Below, one piece after another: positions 34,372 to 43,760 of a stretch of DNA of 64,000 nt (positions are counted from its first letter, which is position 1; every line of letters begins with the position of its first letter). The position numbers were made by a program, and so were the translations under genes. Origin of the DNA: Clostridiales bacterium (GTDB taxonomy: Bacteria; Bacillota; Clostridia; Lachnospirales; Lachnospiraceae); assembly GCA_018365455.1 (NCBI GenBank), contig JAGZJZ010000014.1, positions 79,412 through 143,411 on the forward strand, written 5' to 3'. The notes under the pieces were generated by a model. That model ran no database searches. It worked only from the letters and a program-made list of their open reading frames with translations, and was not told the origin of the DNA.

Positions 34372-35121
34372 TCAACTCACCGTCTCCCTCCTCATCTTCC
34401 ACATAGCAATTAAAAAACTGCAGAGGCATAAACCGATAAAAAGGAGAAGCACCGGGAGTATCCTATCTGCCGGTAAAGATTCTCCTATCATCAACGACCG
34501 AATTGCATTTATAACATGCGTAAAGGGATTGATATTTACCAGGATTCTTAGACCGCCTGTAAGATTGTCAGCCGGAAACAGTGCGGAACTCAGGAAGAAA
34601 ACCGGAAGAACAATAGCCGTCATGATGGTTTCATATATAACTTCATTTGGCAGGCACAGACTGATTGTATATGCCACCCCTGCCAGAAAAAAAGCGGTGA
34701 GAAACACGAGAACTGCAATGAGCAGAATTCCAGGAATCCCGTGTTCAAAACGCACTGAAAAAAGAAGGCTGACCACGCATAAGATAAAAGTTTCCAAAAG
34801 AGATACCAAGATCGCTTCCATCATTTGTGCCAGTACAATGGAACTGCGCCTTACCGGGGAAATCAGGATGCGGTAAAAGCTGCCGTTATTCTTCATGAGG
34901 AAATTCATGATTCCGCCGCTGCTGCAGGCTGAAAATGTTACCAGGAACATCACTCCCGGCAGGATAAACGCAGTATAATTCTTTATTCCGGTTCCTTTCA
35001 TCGTGGAATCGGCAACCACGCTGTATAAAACCAGCCATAACATTGGCTGCAGTATGGTAATCATAATGGTAAATCGGTTTTTAAATCTCCACTTTACATT
35101 TCTCCACAGCAGATTCAGCAT
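34372..35121 (-). CDS. ABC-2 type exporter permease
   Basis: The 249 residues have six hydrophobic spans. They include the ABC-2 motif region LPVFFLSSALFPADNL near residue 180 and an N-terminal cytoplasmic start (WRNVKWRFKNRFTIMITILQPMLWL), as in DrrB/NodJ-type permeases. It overlaps the ATPase gene by 7 bp and forms an efflux pump with it. The exported substrate is probably a drug or peptide, given the AraC/GyrI-like regulators in the same operon. Confidence 0.88.
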   Translation of the reverse strand: MLNLLWRNVKWRFKNRFTIMITILQPMLWLVLYSVVADSTMKGTGIKNYTAFILPGVMFLVTFSACSSGGIMNFLMKNNGSFYRILISPVRRSSIVLAQMMEAILVSLLETFILCVVSLLFSVRFEHGIPGILLIAVLVFLTAFFLAGVAYTISLCLPNEVIYETIMTAIVLPVFFLSSALFPADNLTGGLRILVNINPFTHVINAIRSLMIGESLPADRILPVLLLFIGLCLCSFLIAMWKMRRETVS

Positions 35122-36074
35122 AAAATCCCCTCCTCACTCTTGCGGGAACCGTTAAATGAGAGAAAAATATCTTCCAGGCTTGACTCCGCTATTGCAATTG
35201 AATCAAATAATATATTTTCTTTTAAAAGCCATTTGTTTAGCGCCGTAAATGCTTCCCTTTTATTGCTGACACTCAGCGTAATCACATGGCCTTTTCTGTC
35301 TGAGTCTAAAGCGATACCGGTCCCCATTAACACGGGCAGATAGTCCTTTGCTTCCTTTGAAGTCGGAAATGTAATACGAATCAGGTTTCGGCACAAATAA
35401 TTTTTCAGACTGTCAGGTGTGCCCTGAATCAATTCTTTTCCCTCCCTGATTATGCAGATGGAATCACTGAGCTGCTCAGCCTCTTCTAAATAATGGGTCG
35501 TGAGAAAAATGGTGGTTCCATATTTTTCCCGGATTGAAAGGAGCATCTTCCACAGTGCATTTCTGGACATTACATCCATCCCTGTGGTAGGCTCATCTAA
35601 AAATAAGATTCGTGGATTAGAAATCATATTCATAGCAATATCCAGCCTGCGTCTCACCCCTCCGGAATAGGAGGAAACCGGATATTTTTTATAACCGGAC
35701 AATTCAAAGGTTTCTATCAGATCTGAGATCCTTTTTTCGGCAGTTTTCTTTTCAACCTGATACAGCCTACTCTGGAATACCATATTTTCCATTAAAGAAA
35801 GGTGCTCATCAACAGATATTTTCTGGGAAACACAGGCAATCTGCGTTCTAATCCATGCCGCTTCACTGCTCAGATCTTTTCCAAATACTTTTACCTTTCC
35901 GGAACTGGGCTTATAAAATGTGGTCAATATCTGGATAAGGGATGATTTTCCTGCACCATTTTCACCCAGCAGGGAAAAAATATTACCGGTGTTTACGTTC
36001 ATGTTTAACCCATTTAATGCACAGACTCCATTTTTATATTTCTTGACCAGATCCCTAATTTCAATTGCAAACAT
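35115..36074 (-). CDS. ABC exporter ATPase, DrrA-type
   Basis: The protein is about 319 residues. Walker A is GENGAGKSS near residue 36, the signature SYSGGVRRRLDIAMN near 138, Walker B ILFLDEPTTGMD near 160, and the switch His is in TTHYLEEAEQL. A C-terminal regulatory tail of ~80 residues is typical of DrrA. The ATG at 36074 is chosen since GAGGAGG lies inside the longer frame from 36089. It powers the 34372 permease. Confidence 0.92.
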   Translation of the reverse strand: MFAIEIRDLVKKYKNGVCALNGLNMNVNTGNIFSLLGENGAGKSSLIQILTTFYKPSSGKVKVFGKDLSSEAAWIRTQIACVSQKISVDEHLSLMENMVFQSRLYQVEKKTAEKRISDLIETFELSGYKKYPVSSYSGGVRRRLDIAMNMISNPRILFLDEPTTGMDVMSRNALWKMLLSIREKYGTTIFLTTHYLEEAEQLSDSICIIREGKELIQGTPDSLKNYLCRNLIRITFPTSKEAKDYLPVLMGTGIALDSDRKGHVITLSVSNKREAFTALNKWLLKENILFDSIAIAESSLEDIFLSFNGSRKSEEGILC

Positions 36075-36075
36075 G

Positions 36076-36534
36076 CTATTCCTCCTCACATATAGGAAAA
36101 ATGATTTCCGTCACGTATTTCTGGGGGTTACCTTTCAACAGCATTCCTGGGCCTTTTATATAAACCTCCCGAAACGGCATCTGAACCTTCCAATTTCTCT
36201 CTTTCACATATTGTTCCATAGCGGCATATGCATTTCCCAGTGTTTCATAAGGGCCTGTATGAGTGGTACATAGTGCGCGTACCCGGGGCATTTCTTTTAT
36301 TTCAATTCCATTTCCCTTTGGGATCTCCTCCGTAGGCACACATAATTCCATCTCGGCATACTTCGTATCCGGATTCATTTTATAATAACAGAAAAATGGT
36401 GCACCATTAGACCTTCCGCTAATCGACTTAAACACATTGGGAAATACTTTATTAGCCTGATCTGACAAGCCTTTATAGCGCATAAATGCAATTCGAATTG
36501 GTTCTATTTCTTTAATTTCCATGTGATAACTCAT
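36076..36534 (-). CDS. Stand-alone GyrI-like effector-binding protein
   Basis: The 152 residues fit the GyrI-like small-molecule-binding domain (SHV fold): ...EPIRIAFMRYKG start, then VPTEEIPKGNGIEIKEMPRVRALCTTHTGPYETLGNAYAAMEQYVKERNW. It has no DNA-binding domain. AGGAGG lies 7 nt before the ATG, and it overlaps the upstream AraC gene by 23 bp. It duplicates the domain at the C-terminus of that AraC protein, so it may sequester or present the same ligand (inference). Confidence 0.8.
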   Translation of the reverse strand: MSYHMEIKEIEPIRIAFMRYKGLSDQANKVFPNVFKSISGRSNGAPFFCYYKMNPDTKYAEMELCVPTEEIPKGNGIEIKEMPRVRALCTTHTGPYETLGNAYAAMEQYVKERNWKVQMPFREVYIKGPGMLLKGNPQKYVTEIIFPICEEE

Positions 36535-37429
36535 TTTTATACCTCCTGTATATCTCTTTCGACTTCTCTTCGTCCGGTTTCGTTACTGCGACCCAGACCT
36601 CTGCTTTACCGCTCATTGCGTTGCCGCTCTGCATGGGATACACCTCGATATCCGGCAGATGGGCATATTCATAATTGGAAAACGGAAGCCATTCCGTCAG
36701 GAATCGTCTGAATATAGACTGTACCGAATCCCGGTATGGATCATCCCCTTCAAATACTACCCAGGTTGCAGCGGGAATCTCAAGCTCTGCCATGCCTTTG
36801 GGAACCTTCCGATCCGTGCGTGCTGCAATATAGTAGTAGATATTTTGGGGATCCTCATAAGATGAGACTCCAAAAATGTCAGAAACACCCTCATCCGACA
36901 GATTGCAGATTTCCTGATAGGCAGGACTATTCAGCATTTTTTCCCAAAACTTTGGCACCATATGAAAATTATACTCTGAATCTTCTTTTAAGGCTGTCCT
37001 TACGCCTGCTAAACGAAATGCTTCTTTATGCTCTATGCGGTACCTCATATATTCACCTCCTGTTACTGTTATGGAAAAACTAATCCTGGGATAAGCACTC
37101 AGCATCGTCCCTTTCGTCCGGGCTGCCGTTGGCGCTGTTCCGTGAACGCTTTGAAACGCACGGTTAAAAGCTGTTGGGGACTGATATCCATATTTCATCC
37201 CAATATCCATAACTTTAATATTGCTGGTCTGTAATTCAAATGCCGCCAGAGACATTCTTCTCCTGCGGATATACTCCGATAAACTAATTCCTGCAATGTA
37301 AGAAAACATACGTTGAAAATAGTAGGTAGAGCAGCATGCCAATTTTGCCGCCTCGTCATAGGATATCTCACCTACCAGATTTTCCTCAATATAATCGATT
37401 GCCCTGCTGAGCTGTCGCAGCCATTCCAT
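36512..37429 (-). CDS. AraC-family regulator with C-terminal GyrI-like ligand domain
   Basis: Residues 1-105 are an AraC DNA-binding domain (LSRAIDYIEENLVGEISYDEAAKLACCSTYYFQRMFSYIAGISLSEYIRRRR ... MDIGMKYGYQSPTAFNRAFQSVHGTAP). Residues ~125-300 are a GyrI-like effector domain (FRLAGVRTALKE ... ELEIPAATWVVFEGDDPYRDSVQSIFRRF). Rob/SoxS-like and BmrR-like multidrug regulators combine such parts. It is the first gene of a four-gene operon with a stand-alone GyrI-like protein and an ABC exporter, which suggests drug-induced efflux. Confidence 0.88.
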   Translation of the reverse strand: MEWLRQLSRAIDYIEENLVGEISYDEAAKLACCSTYYFQRMFSYIAGISLSEYIRRRRMSLAAFELQTSNIKVMDIGMKYGYQSPTAFNRAFQSVHGTAPTAARTKGTMLSAYPRISFSITVTGGEYMRYRIEHKEAFRLAGVRTALKEDSEYNFHMVPKFWEKMLNSPAYQEICNLSDEGVSDIFGVSSYEDPQNIYYYIAARTDRKVPKGMAELEIPAATWVVFEGDDPYRDSVQSIFRRFLTEWLPFSNYEYAHLPDIEVYPMQSGNAMSGKAEVWVAVTKPDEEKSKEIYRRYKNELSHGN

Positions 37430-37549
37430 CTCACCGCCTCCTTTCTGTTTTACAGTTTATCATAATATAATTTTTATATCCTCTCTTTTGATGTCACCTT
37501 CGGTAAGTATTACCATAAAACTGCTGGCAAATTTCAAATTTAACACTCG

Positions 37550-37580
37550 AAAAAAGCTGCCGGTACTATACCAGCAGCTT
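37550..37580 (-). terminator. Intrinsic terminator after ABC ATPase gene
   Basis: On the minus strand AAGCTGCTGGTA pairs with TACCGGCAGCTT (one wobble) around a 3-nt loop, followed by TTTTT. It ends the TetR-permease-ATPase operon. Confidence 0.85.
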
Positions 37581-37590
37581 CTCACTGTTA

Positions 37591-38358
37591 TCAAATTCCA
37601 ACTCTAAGCATCTCCCCTGCCACTTCCTCCATCCTGCTCTCTAAATTCTTACCATCAAATTTTGACAGCCTTAGTTCGCTGTCTATTTTCCCATCCTGCA
37701 TAAATAGGATACGTTCTGTTCTGGCGGCTATTTTAGGATCATGCGTTACCAGCATTACTGCCGTTCCCTCTGCATTAATTTCAGAGAAGATATCCATGAT
37801 TTCCTGGGCAGCATTGGAATTTAGCGCACCCGTTGGTTCATCTCCAAAGATAACTTTCGGATCACTCATTAGGGCACGGCATATGCCGGCGCGCTGCAGC
37901 TGTCCTCCGGATACCTGCGTGGTATCACGGTTTTCCAGCTTCTCGATCCCTGTCTTTTTCATCAGCAATCTGGCTTTATCCGTAAGCTGCTTTACATTTT
38001 TTCTTCTGCCCGCCATGGATGGAAGAATGATATTGTCCAGGATGTTCAGATTTTTCAGCAGCGTTGGCTGTTGGAAGACAAATCCCATTTTTGTTCTGCG
38101 TATGTCAGCCAGTTCCTCTTCCCCATATGCTGACAAATCCATGTTATCGAACATCACCTTGCCGCTGTTGATCTCATCCATACCGCTCACAGCATACATC
38201 AGTGTAGATTTTCCAGATCCTGACGGACCCATTACAGCAACGAATTCTCCTTCTTTTACAGACAGGGAAACTCCGCTTAAAACGCTATTTTTTTCCGTTC
38301 CTTTTCCGTATGATTTTACAATATTTTCACCTGATATTATATTTTTAGTTTCTTTCAT
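37591..38358 (-). CDS. ABC transporter ATPase, MacB/LolD/BceA type
   Basis: The 255 residues have Walker A GPSGSGKST (~44), Q-loop FVFQQPTLL, signature VSGGQLQRAGICRALM (~150), Walker B VIFGDEPTGALN and the His switch in LVTHDPKIAART. The family works with FtsX-type permeases to move peptides, drugs or lipoproteins, often as mechanical transducers rather than pumps. It is 3 bp after the permease gene. Confidence 0.92.
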   Translation of the reverse strand: MKETKNIISGENIVKSYGKGTEKNSVLSGVSLSVKEGEFVAVMGPSGSGKSTLMYAVSGMDEINSGKVMFDNMDLSAYGEEELADIRRTKMGFVFQQPTLLKNLNILDNIILPSMAGRRKNVKQLTDKARLLMKKTGIEKLENRDTTQVSGGQLQRAGICRALMSDPKVIFGDEPTGALNSNAAQEIMDIFSEINAEGTAVMLVTHDPKIAARTERILFMQDGKIDSELRLSKFDGKNLESRMEEVAGEMLRVGI

Positions 38359-38361
38359 ATG

Positions 38362-40680
38362 CTACTCCTTTATATTGTCGGATATCTTGATTTGTCCTGC
38401 TCCTTTTGTCCCGATGATGGTTGCAATCAGTACGGTGCATACCATCATGAGCGGACATAAAAGGTAGGCTGAAAACGGATTGACCACAAACTGAAAAGAT
38501 GACGCCCCAAAGGAGGAAATGACCATGCCGGCAATCAGCTCGCCAAGGGTATTTGCCAATACAGCACCCAGCACTATACCAATCACCAGAACAAATACCG
38601 CCCGTGAGATATACTGTTTGATAAGATCGGAATTTTTAAAACCTATTGCTTTCATTACGGCAATTGCATATCTGTCTTTTGCTACCAGCATCTTCATGAA
38701 CAGTAATGTAATCAAAGCAGTAATCAGCAAAGATGACGCCGTAGCCGCAAAGGATGCTTTTCCTACGGAACTGATTAGACTCCCAAGCGTCTGGTTCACA
38801 TACTCATTAATCTCTGAAACTTTTGCATATGGAAATTTATGTGCATATTCGCCGCCTTTTTCTGCAGAGCCGGAATCATCGGATAGCGTTGCGGAAAACA
38901 TGCTCCACATTATATCCGGTGACTGGTCCGGAAAAGAGGCTTTTGCGGTCTTTCCTCCATTCGTTATGTCCGAATACAGACCACAGACCGTTAACTCTTT
39001 TTCTTTTCCTTCTGTCTTTATCGTAACCACGTCCCCAACTGTTTTGCCAAGCTCTTCACTGTTTAAAACTGACAGTGCGATTTCATGATCACCAGCGGGT
39101 GCCCTGCCTTTGGAATACCGGACCGGAAATACCGTATGATCCCCCAGTTCTATCTTTATCCGCTCTTCCAGTCCGTTTTCCAGCTTCACCTGAAAGGTTT
39201 TCGTTGTGAGAACTACATATTTTTCTATATCCGGATCAGTTTGCAATGTTTCCAGAATATCTGCTGTCTTTTCCGGGATACGATCCGTCTGCTGTAAATC
39301 AATACGTAAATCAGATTTCCCGATTCCCATATAAGTAAAGAAATTCTCTCCTGAAATGGTGGTATACAGGTTCTGGGGAACTATTACGATAAATGCCGCA
39401 AGAACCAGCACCACCAGCATTGTGCCATAAATTCCTTTTCTTGCCACAACATCCTTCACACCCAGGAACAGATTTGTATCCAATATGCGGTTTTTACTGA
39501 GACAAAAATATTTCGTGCGGGAGCCTTTATCCCCGGAAGTGCCAAAACGGATTGCCTGGGCAGGAGATATTTTACGGAAACGCCTCAACACGCCGTTTAC
39601 ATAGACTGTGATGGCTAAAAATACAGCCAGGATTCCAATGATTCCAAAAAACAGGGCTGCAAATTTATTTTCACTTTCTCCCATATACAGACGGATATTT
39701 TCAAGCAGCGCCCCTCTGCATAAAAAAGACAGGGCAAAGCCAATTATGGATCCGGTCAATGCAATTATGATATATTTTATAAGATAGATCTTTTTGATTT
39801 CAGAAACACGAAGCCCAATAGCTTTCATAACGCCTATCTCCCGATAATCGTCTTCCATTTTTGCAAGTAATGTGAAACGTATACACATAAATGCAATTGC
39901 CACTGCCAGAACACTTACCAGAAGTATAATACCGATCATCATACCATCAGAAATGGCATTAATCATTTTAAATAAGGGGTAGGTAATCATGGGCCCGTTG
40001 GCTTCCATACCGGCATTCGAATATGCCGTTTCAAATGCTGACAGATGGGACACATCTTTCAACCGAAACTCGATCAGGTACTCACTGGTTCCTGTACCTT
40101 TTAATTCCTCATAATCTCTCTCACTTACCAGGAAACGTTTGGAAGACGAAAGGGTGGAATTCATCTGGGAATCCCGAAGAAACCCGGCAACCGTGAATTC
40201 CTTGCCGTTAATCACCGCCCTGTCACCAGCTTTTGCCGTTTGATCCTTCCCATAGCAAATAGGAACATAGATCTCTCCATCAGAAGCTTGAATCACTTTA
40301 CCGTCCAGGTCCAGAAGAAAATCAAATTTTTTACTCTGGACACTTATCCCATTATCCTGTACATTATCCGAAAGGGAATTTTCACCAAATACCATCCGGG
40401 ACCCCTCTATGCCAAGGAACTCCAGTACTTGATAATCGGCTACGTTTTCATTCTGGGCAGCGAACTCTGAAAGGCGCTCTCTGTTCATTTCACCTGCATG
40501 CATCTGCATAAAATGAGGAGTTTCTGCCTGGGTCATCAGTGTATCAATGGCACCGTACAGATTTACTCCCAGCATTGCTGCCAGGGAAACCAGCATTGCT
40601 GCCGCGGCAACAAATATTACCGTCATCAGAGTAATTGCCTTACTTTTTAATATATCATTTCGGATAATTCTCTCATTCAT
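38362..40680 (-). CDS. FtsX-family ABC transporter permease
   Basis: The 772 residues have two FtsX cores: membrane helix 1 at ~15-40, a large extracellular domain, three helices at ~245-365, another helix ~420-440, a second extracellular part, and three helices near the C-terminus (~670-765). ARxxxIxxMKAIGL-type motifs are seen (YREIGVMKAIGLRVSEIKKIY and YAIAVMKAIGFKNSDLIKQY). It overlaps the TetR gene by 8 bp and is followed by its ATPase. Its likely role is export or resistance to an antimicrobial, under TetR control. Confidence 0.88.
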   Translation of the reverse strand: MNERIIRNDILKSKAITLMTVIFVAAAAMLVSLAAMLGVNLYGAIDTLMTQAETPHFMQMHAGEMNRERLSEFAAQNENVADYQVLEFLGIEGSRMVFGENSLSDNVQDNGISVQSKKFDFLLDLDGKVIQASDGEIYVPICYGKDQTAKAGDRAVINGKEFTVAGFLRDSQMNSTLSSSKRFLVSERDYEELKGTGTSEYLIEFRLKDVSHLSAFETAYSNAGMEANGPMITYPLFKMINAISDGMMIGIILLVSVLAVAIAFMCIRFTLLAKMEDDYREIGVMKAIGLRVSEIKKIYLIKYIIIALTGSIIGFALSFLCRGALLENIRLYMGESENKFAALFFGIIGILAVFLAITVYVNGVLRRFRKISPAQAIRFGTSGDKGSRTKYFCLSKNRILDTNLFLGVKDVVARKGIYGTMLVVLVLAAFIVIVPQNLYTTISGENFFTYMGIGKSDLRIDLQQTDRIPEKTADILETLQTDPDIEKYVVLTTKTFQVKLENGLEERIKIELGDHTVFPVRYSKGRAPAGDHEIALSVLNSEELGKTVGDVVTIKTEGKEKELTVCGLYSDITNGGKTAKASFPDQSPDIMWSMFSATLSDDSGSAEKGGEYAHKFPYAKVSEINEYVNQTLGSLISSVGKASFAATASSLLITALITLLFMKMLVAKDRYAIAVMKAIGFKNSDLIKQYISRAVFVLVIGIVLGAVLANTLGELIAGMVISSFGASSFQFVVNPFSAYLLCPLMMVCTVLIATIIGTKGAGQIKISDNIKE

Positions 40681-41359
40681 ACGATGTCCTGCTTTCCGTT
40701 TTGTCCAAGGATGGTTTCCCTGTGCTTTCCTTTTCTATACCAAACATCTTCATTACATATATAAGGCTTCCTTCTTTTGCCCCCAGCAGCCTTTCCAGAT
40801 TAAAGACCAGCGCTTTTACACGTAAAATACGTTCTTCTCCGGACATTTCAACCATATCACCATCAAATACCATATTGGTGTATGCAAGAATCATTTCCAT
40901 ACATTCATAGGGATAGGGTGTGTGGAACATCCCCTGCTCTATTCCCTGTCTGATAATTCCGGTCAGTATCCCCGGCACCCCATTCAGTACGACTTTCTGT
41001 ATTTTCTGATGCATCAGGGCATTCTGCGGTTTGTGGATATGATCTATAATTTCTTTGCCGCTCCCGCTGCCTATATTCAATGCCAGTACAACACGGACCA
41101 TGCGCTCCTGTACCGGAATGGTCCTGTCATCTGCAATCTCCCTGGCTCTGCTTAAGAGCCGTACATTGTACCGGTCAATCAATGCGTTCATAATATCCTC
41201 TTTGGACTTAAAGTGGTAGTACAGTGTTCCCCTCGCTATATTAACTTTGTTAAGAATATCATTCGTACTTGTTCCGTCAAATCCCTTTTCACCAAATAGC
41301 TCGTCTGCTGCATCTAAAATCTCATTTCTTCGTTCTTCTGCTTCTTTCACAACCCTCAT
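40673..41359 (-). CDS. TetR-family transcriptional repressor
   Basis: The 228 residues have a TetR N-terminal helix-turn-helix (RRNEILDAADELFGEKGFDGTSTNDILNKVNIARGTLYYHFKSKEDIMNALI), a strong match. The C-terminal ligand domain is of unknown specificity. GGAGG lies 7 nt before the ATG. It is first in the operon with the FtsX permease and ATPase, and the inverted repeat at 41393-41409 over the transcript start is its likely operator. Confidence 0.9.
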   Translation of the reverse strand: MRVVKEAEERRNEILDAADELFGEKGFDGTSTNDILNKVNIARGTLYYHFKSKEDIMNALIDRYNVRLLSRAREIADDRTIPVQERMVRVVLALNIGSGSGKEIIDHIHKPQNALMHQKIQKVVLNGVPGILTGIIRQGIEQGMFHTPYPYECMEMILAYTNMVFDGDMVEMSGEERILRVKALVFNLERLLGAKEGSLIYVMKMFGIEKESTGKPSLDKTESRTSYE

Positions 41360-41392
41360 TGATCTACCTCCAATTTATCTATTTGCTTATAG

Positions 41393-41415
41393 ACCGACTG
41401 TCTGTCGGTATTATA
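41393..41415 (-). promoter_or_regulatory. TetR operator next to the -10 of the exporter operon
   Basis: The inverted repeat ACCGAC-TGTCT-GTCGGT (41393-41409) lies directly downstream of TATAAT (41410-41415, minus strand), over the expected transcript start. It is 34 bp before the TetR ATG. Size and GTCGGT half-sites suit TetR-family binding and autorepression. Confidence 0.7.
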
Positions 41416-41521
41416 GTAACATACATTGATGGGAATCGTCAAGCAGAAAGATTTATCCGTTACTTGAAATGTGTTGGATCTGGATACTGAGATAAAGAAA
41501 ATCGTAACATCAAAGCCAAAC

Positions 41522-41570
41522 AAAATTTGCGCAAATTTTATTGACAAGCCTTGCTCACCTATTTTATAAT
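41522..41570 (+). promoter_or_regulatory. Promoter of the LacI-type gene with an 18-bp palindromic operator
   Basis: The perfect palindrome AAAATTTGCGCAAATTTT (41522-41539) abuts TTGACA (41541-41546). TATAAT follows at 41565-41570 after an 18-bp spacer. The central CG and AT-rich arms are typical of LacI-family operators. The same core, TTTGCGCAAA, recurs at 49636, 49912 and 52398. This implies autoregulation by the 41627 protein. Confidence 0.8.
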
Positions 41571-41626
41571 AAAATAAACAGGAATCATGATGCTTATATA
41601 AAATTTTAAGAATTGGAGCTACCACT

Positions 41627-43660
41627 ATGGCAACAATAACAGACATCGCTAAAATGGCAGGTGTTTCTACCTCTACTGTTTCCCACGTAGTAAATAAGAC
41701 CCGTTTTGTCAGTCCGGAACTTGTGGAACGGGTGGAAAAAGCAATCCAGGAGCTGGATCATCCGCCTAATTTCGTTATTAAAAAGAACAAATCACTTACG
41801 CAGTCTAAAGCGGATACCAAGTACATCCTCTTCCTGAAATCCAATAGGAAGAGTAATTTTCAACAGCAGATAGAGAAGCAGGCAGAAACGCTTTTAAAAA
41901 ACACGCCGTATACACTATTATCCTTCGAGTACGCATACGATCCGAACAGACTGGATATTATCAACCGTTACTTAACTAATGCGCCGGAAGCAGCCGGAGC
42001 CATTGTCTTTCCGGACGAAGAAGATACCATTCTGGAATCATTTTTAAACCTTGTAAATTTTCCGGTTGTAATTCTGGGCAGAGAACTGGATAATTACAAA
42101 GCAGACACTATTTTGTCCGACAGCTGTGACGGAGGATATAAGGCAACACGCCATTTGATTAAAAACGGTCACGAACAAATCGCTTATCTGGGCTCCTCCC
42201 AGGACCGTTCTCCCAAAAGGCTGTTGGGTTTTACACAGGCGCTGCAGGAATACGGGATCGAAGCCAATCCTAAATATATCGTAACGAATCTGCACAGCTC
42301 TCAGGATATTTATAATGTCTTGAACCAGCTTTTTACCGGATATGACGCTCCCACTGCCATATTGGCTGCAAACTATTCTATTTTACTTCCGCTGCTGCAT
42401 TATATGGATTCACATAATATTAGCTGCCCCAATGATGTTTCGCTGGTGGTATTCAATGAGTTTGACTGGGCAGCACTGCATAATCCGCCACTTACAACGG
42501 TAGAGCAGAATACGGCTGAAATAGCAAACCAGGCAGTAAGTGCGCTTATCCGGCGCATTAATTCTCCTACCCTGCTGCCCAGCCAAAAGGTAGTCCTTCC
42601 TTCCAAATTAAACGTAAGGGATTCCACCTGCGGCATTGGCCGGGGACCTTTTGGAGAAAAGGCTGAAACCATTGATTCCCTGACGCTGACCCCTTCGGAA
42701 GAACAAACTCTGCGGGAAAATAATTATACCGCCGCTATTTCTTTCCACTATGCCGGCAAAGCATGGATGGAACTGCACCAGAAAGGGATTCGTGATATCT
42801 TTGACAATCTGGGCATTTCGATTATAGCGATTACCGATGCCCACTTTAATCCGGAGTTGCAATGCAGGCAGCTGGAAAGCCTTAAGCTTTTGGAACCCGA
42901 CATTTTGATTGCCATACCAACAGATAATGAAAAAACTGCCCATGCTTTTCAAAATATTGCCAGTAGCCCTTCCCGGATGATATTAATTACCAATGTTCCC
43001 GATGGACTGACACCAGATGATTACGTCTGCTGTGTCTCCGTCAACGAACACTCCCACGGCAGTAATATGGGACACGGGCTGGGTGAATATATGCAGAAAC
43101 ACGGTCTCACAAAACTGGCTTTTATTAAACATGGCGCTAACTTTTATGCGACCAACCAGAGAGACCGGGCTGCCGAGCAAGTGATTACAGAAGAATATCC
43201 CGATCTTCAGGTCTGCGGCACTATCGCATTCCGTTCCGAAGAAGACGTATTCAAGCAAACTCTGGATCTGGTAAAACGGCATCCTGAGATCGAAGCACTG
43301 TATATTTCATGGGAAGGTCCTGCAATGGAAGCAATGGCTGCCTTAACCCAGATGGAGCGCACAGATATTGCCATCGTAACCGGTGATTTGGATTATTCCA
43401 TTGCTCAGAATCTGGCAAAAGGAGGTATGATCAAAATGATCAGCGCCCAGTGTTCCTATGAACAGGGGCAGGCAATTGCCATGGCTGCCGCCAATGCCCT
43501 GCTTCATAAAAAGACACCTTCTTTTATCGGTATTGAGCCGATTGTGGTCACACCGGAAAACCTTTTAAAATCCTGGAAGAAAGTATTTAAAGAGGAGCCT
43601 TCTTCTGCCTTAAAGCTTGCTTTGAAGGAAAATCCTAATTATATTTTTTCCAAAGAATAG
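41627..43660 (+). CDS. LacI-family regulator with an extra C-terminal periplasmic-binding domain
   Basis: The 677 residues are about twice the usual LacI size (~340). Residues 1-55 are the LacI helix-turn-helix (TITDIAKMAGVSTSTVSHVVN). Residues ~65-330 are the normal LacI-type sugar-binding core. From ~355 to ~640 a second sugar-binding domain follows that resembles the binding protein at 47511: both have TLT...YTAAISFHY, PTD...TAxAFQ, NVPxG and TNQR at matching places. About two in five residues match by eye over the first 100. The second domain has no signal peptide, so both domains sense cytoplasmic ligand. It probably represses both neighbouring operons and itself. Confidence 0.9.
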   Translation: MATITDIAKMAGVSTSTVSHVVNKTRFVSPELVERVEKAIQELDHPPNFVIKKNKSLTQSKADTKYILFLKSNRKSNFQQQIEKQAETLLKNTPYTLLSFEYAYDPNRLDIINRYLTNAPEAAGAIVFPDEEDTILESFLNLVNFPVVILGRELDNYKADTILSDSCDGGYKATRHLIKNGHEQIAYLGSSQDRSPKRLLGFTQALQEYGIEANPKYIVTNLHSSQDIYNVLNQLFTGYDAPTAILAANYSILLPLLHYMDSHNISCPNDVSLVVFNEFDWAALHNPPLTTVEQNTAEIANQAVSALIRRINSPTLLPSQKVVLPSKLNVRDSTCGIGRGPFGEKAETIDSLTLTPSEEQTLRENNYTAAISFHYAGKAWMELHQKGIRDIFDNLGISIIAITDAHFNPELQCRQLESLKLLEPDILIAIPTDNEKTAHAFQNIASSPSRMILITNVPDGLTPDDYVCCVSVNEHSHGSNMGHGLGEYMQKHGLTKLAFIKHGANFYATNQRDRAAEQVITEEYPDLQVCGTIAFRSEEDVFKQTLDLVKRHPEIEALYISWEGPAMEAMAALTQMERTDIAIVTGDLDYSIAQNLAKGGMIKMISAQCSYEQGQAIAMAAANALLHKKTPSFIGIEPIVVTPENLLKSWKKVFKEEPSSALKLALKENPNYIFSKE

Positions 43661-43703
43661 CGGGAAGTCATACCTGATTTATCTTTTATATCAGGAGCAA
43701 AAT

Positions 43704-43755
43704 AAAAAGCAGGATAGTTTATGCAATTGCATTTGCATAACCTATCCTGCTTTTT
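43704..43755. terminator. Bidirectional terminator between the regulator and the importer operon
   Basis: AAAAAGCAGGATAG pairs perfectly with CTATCCTGCTTTTT, with an inner ATGCA..TGCAT stem. Both flanking genes converge on it. Confidence 0.9.
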
Positions 43756-43760
43756 CTGAC

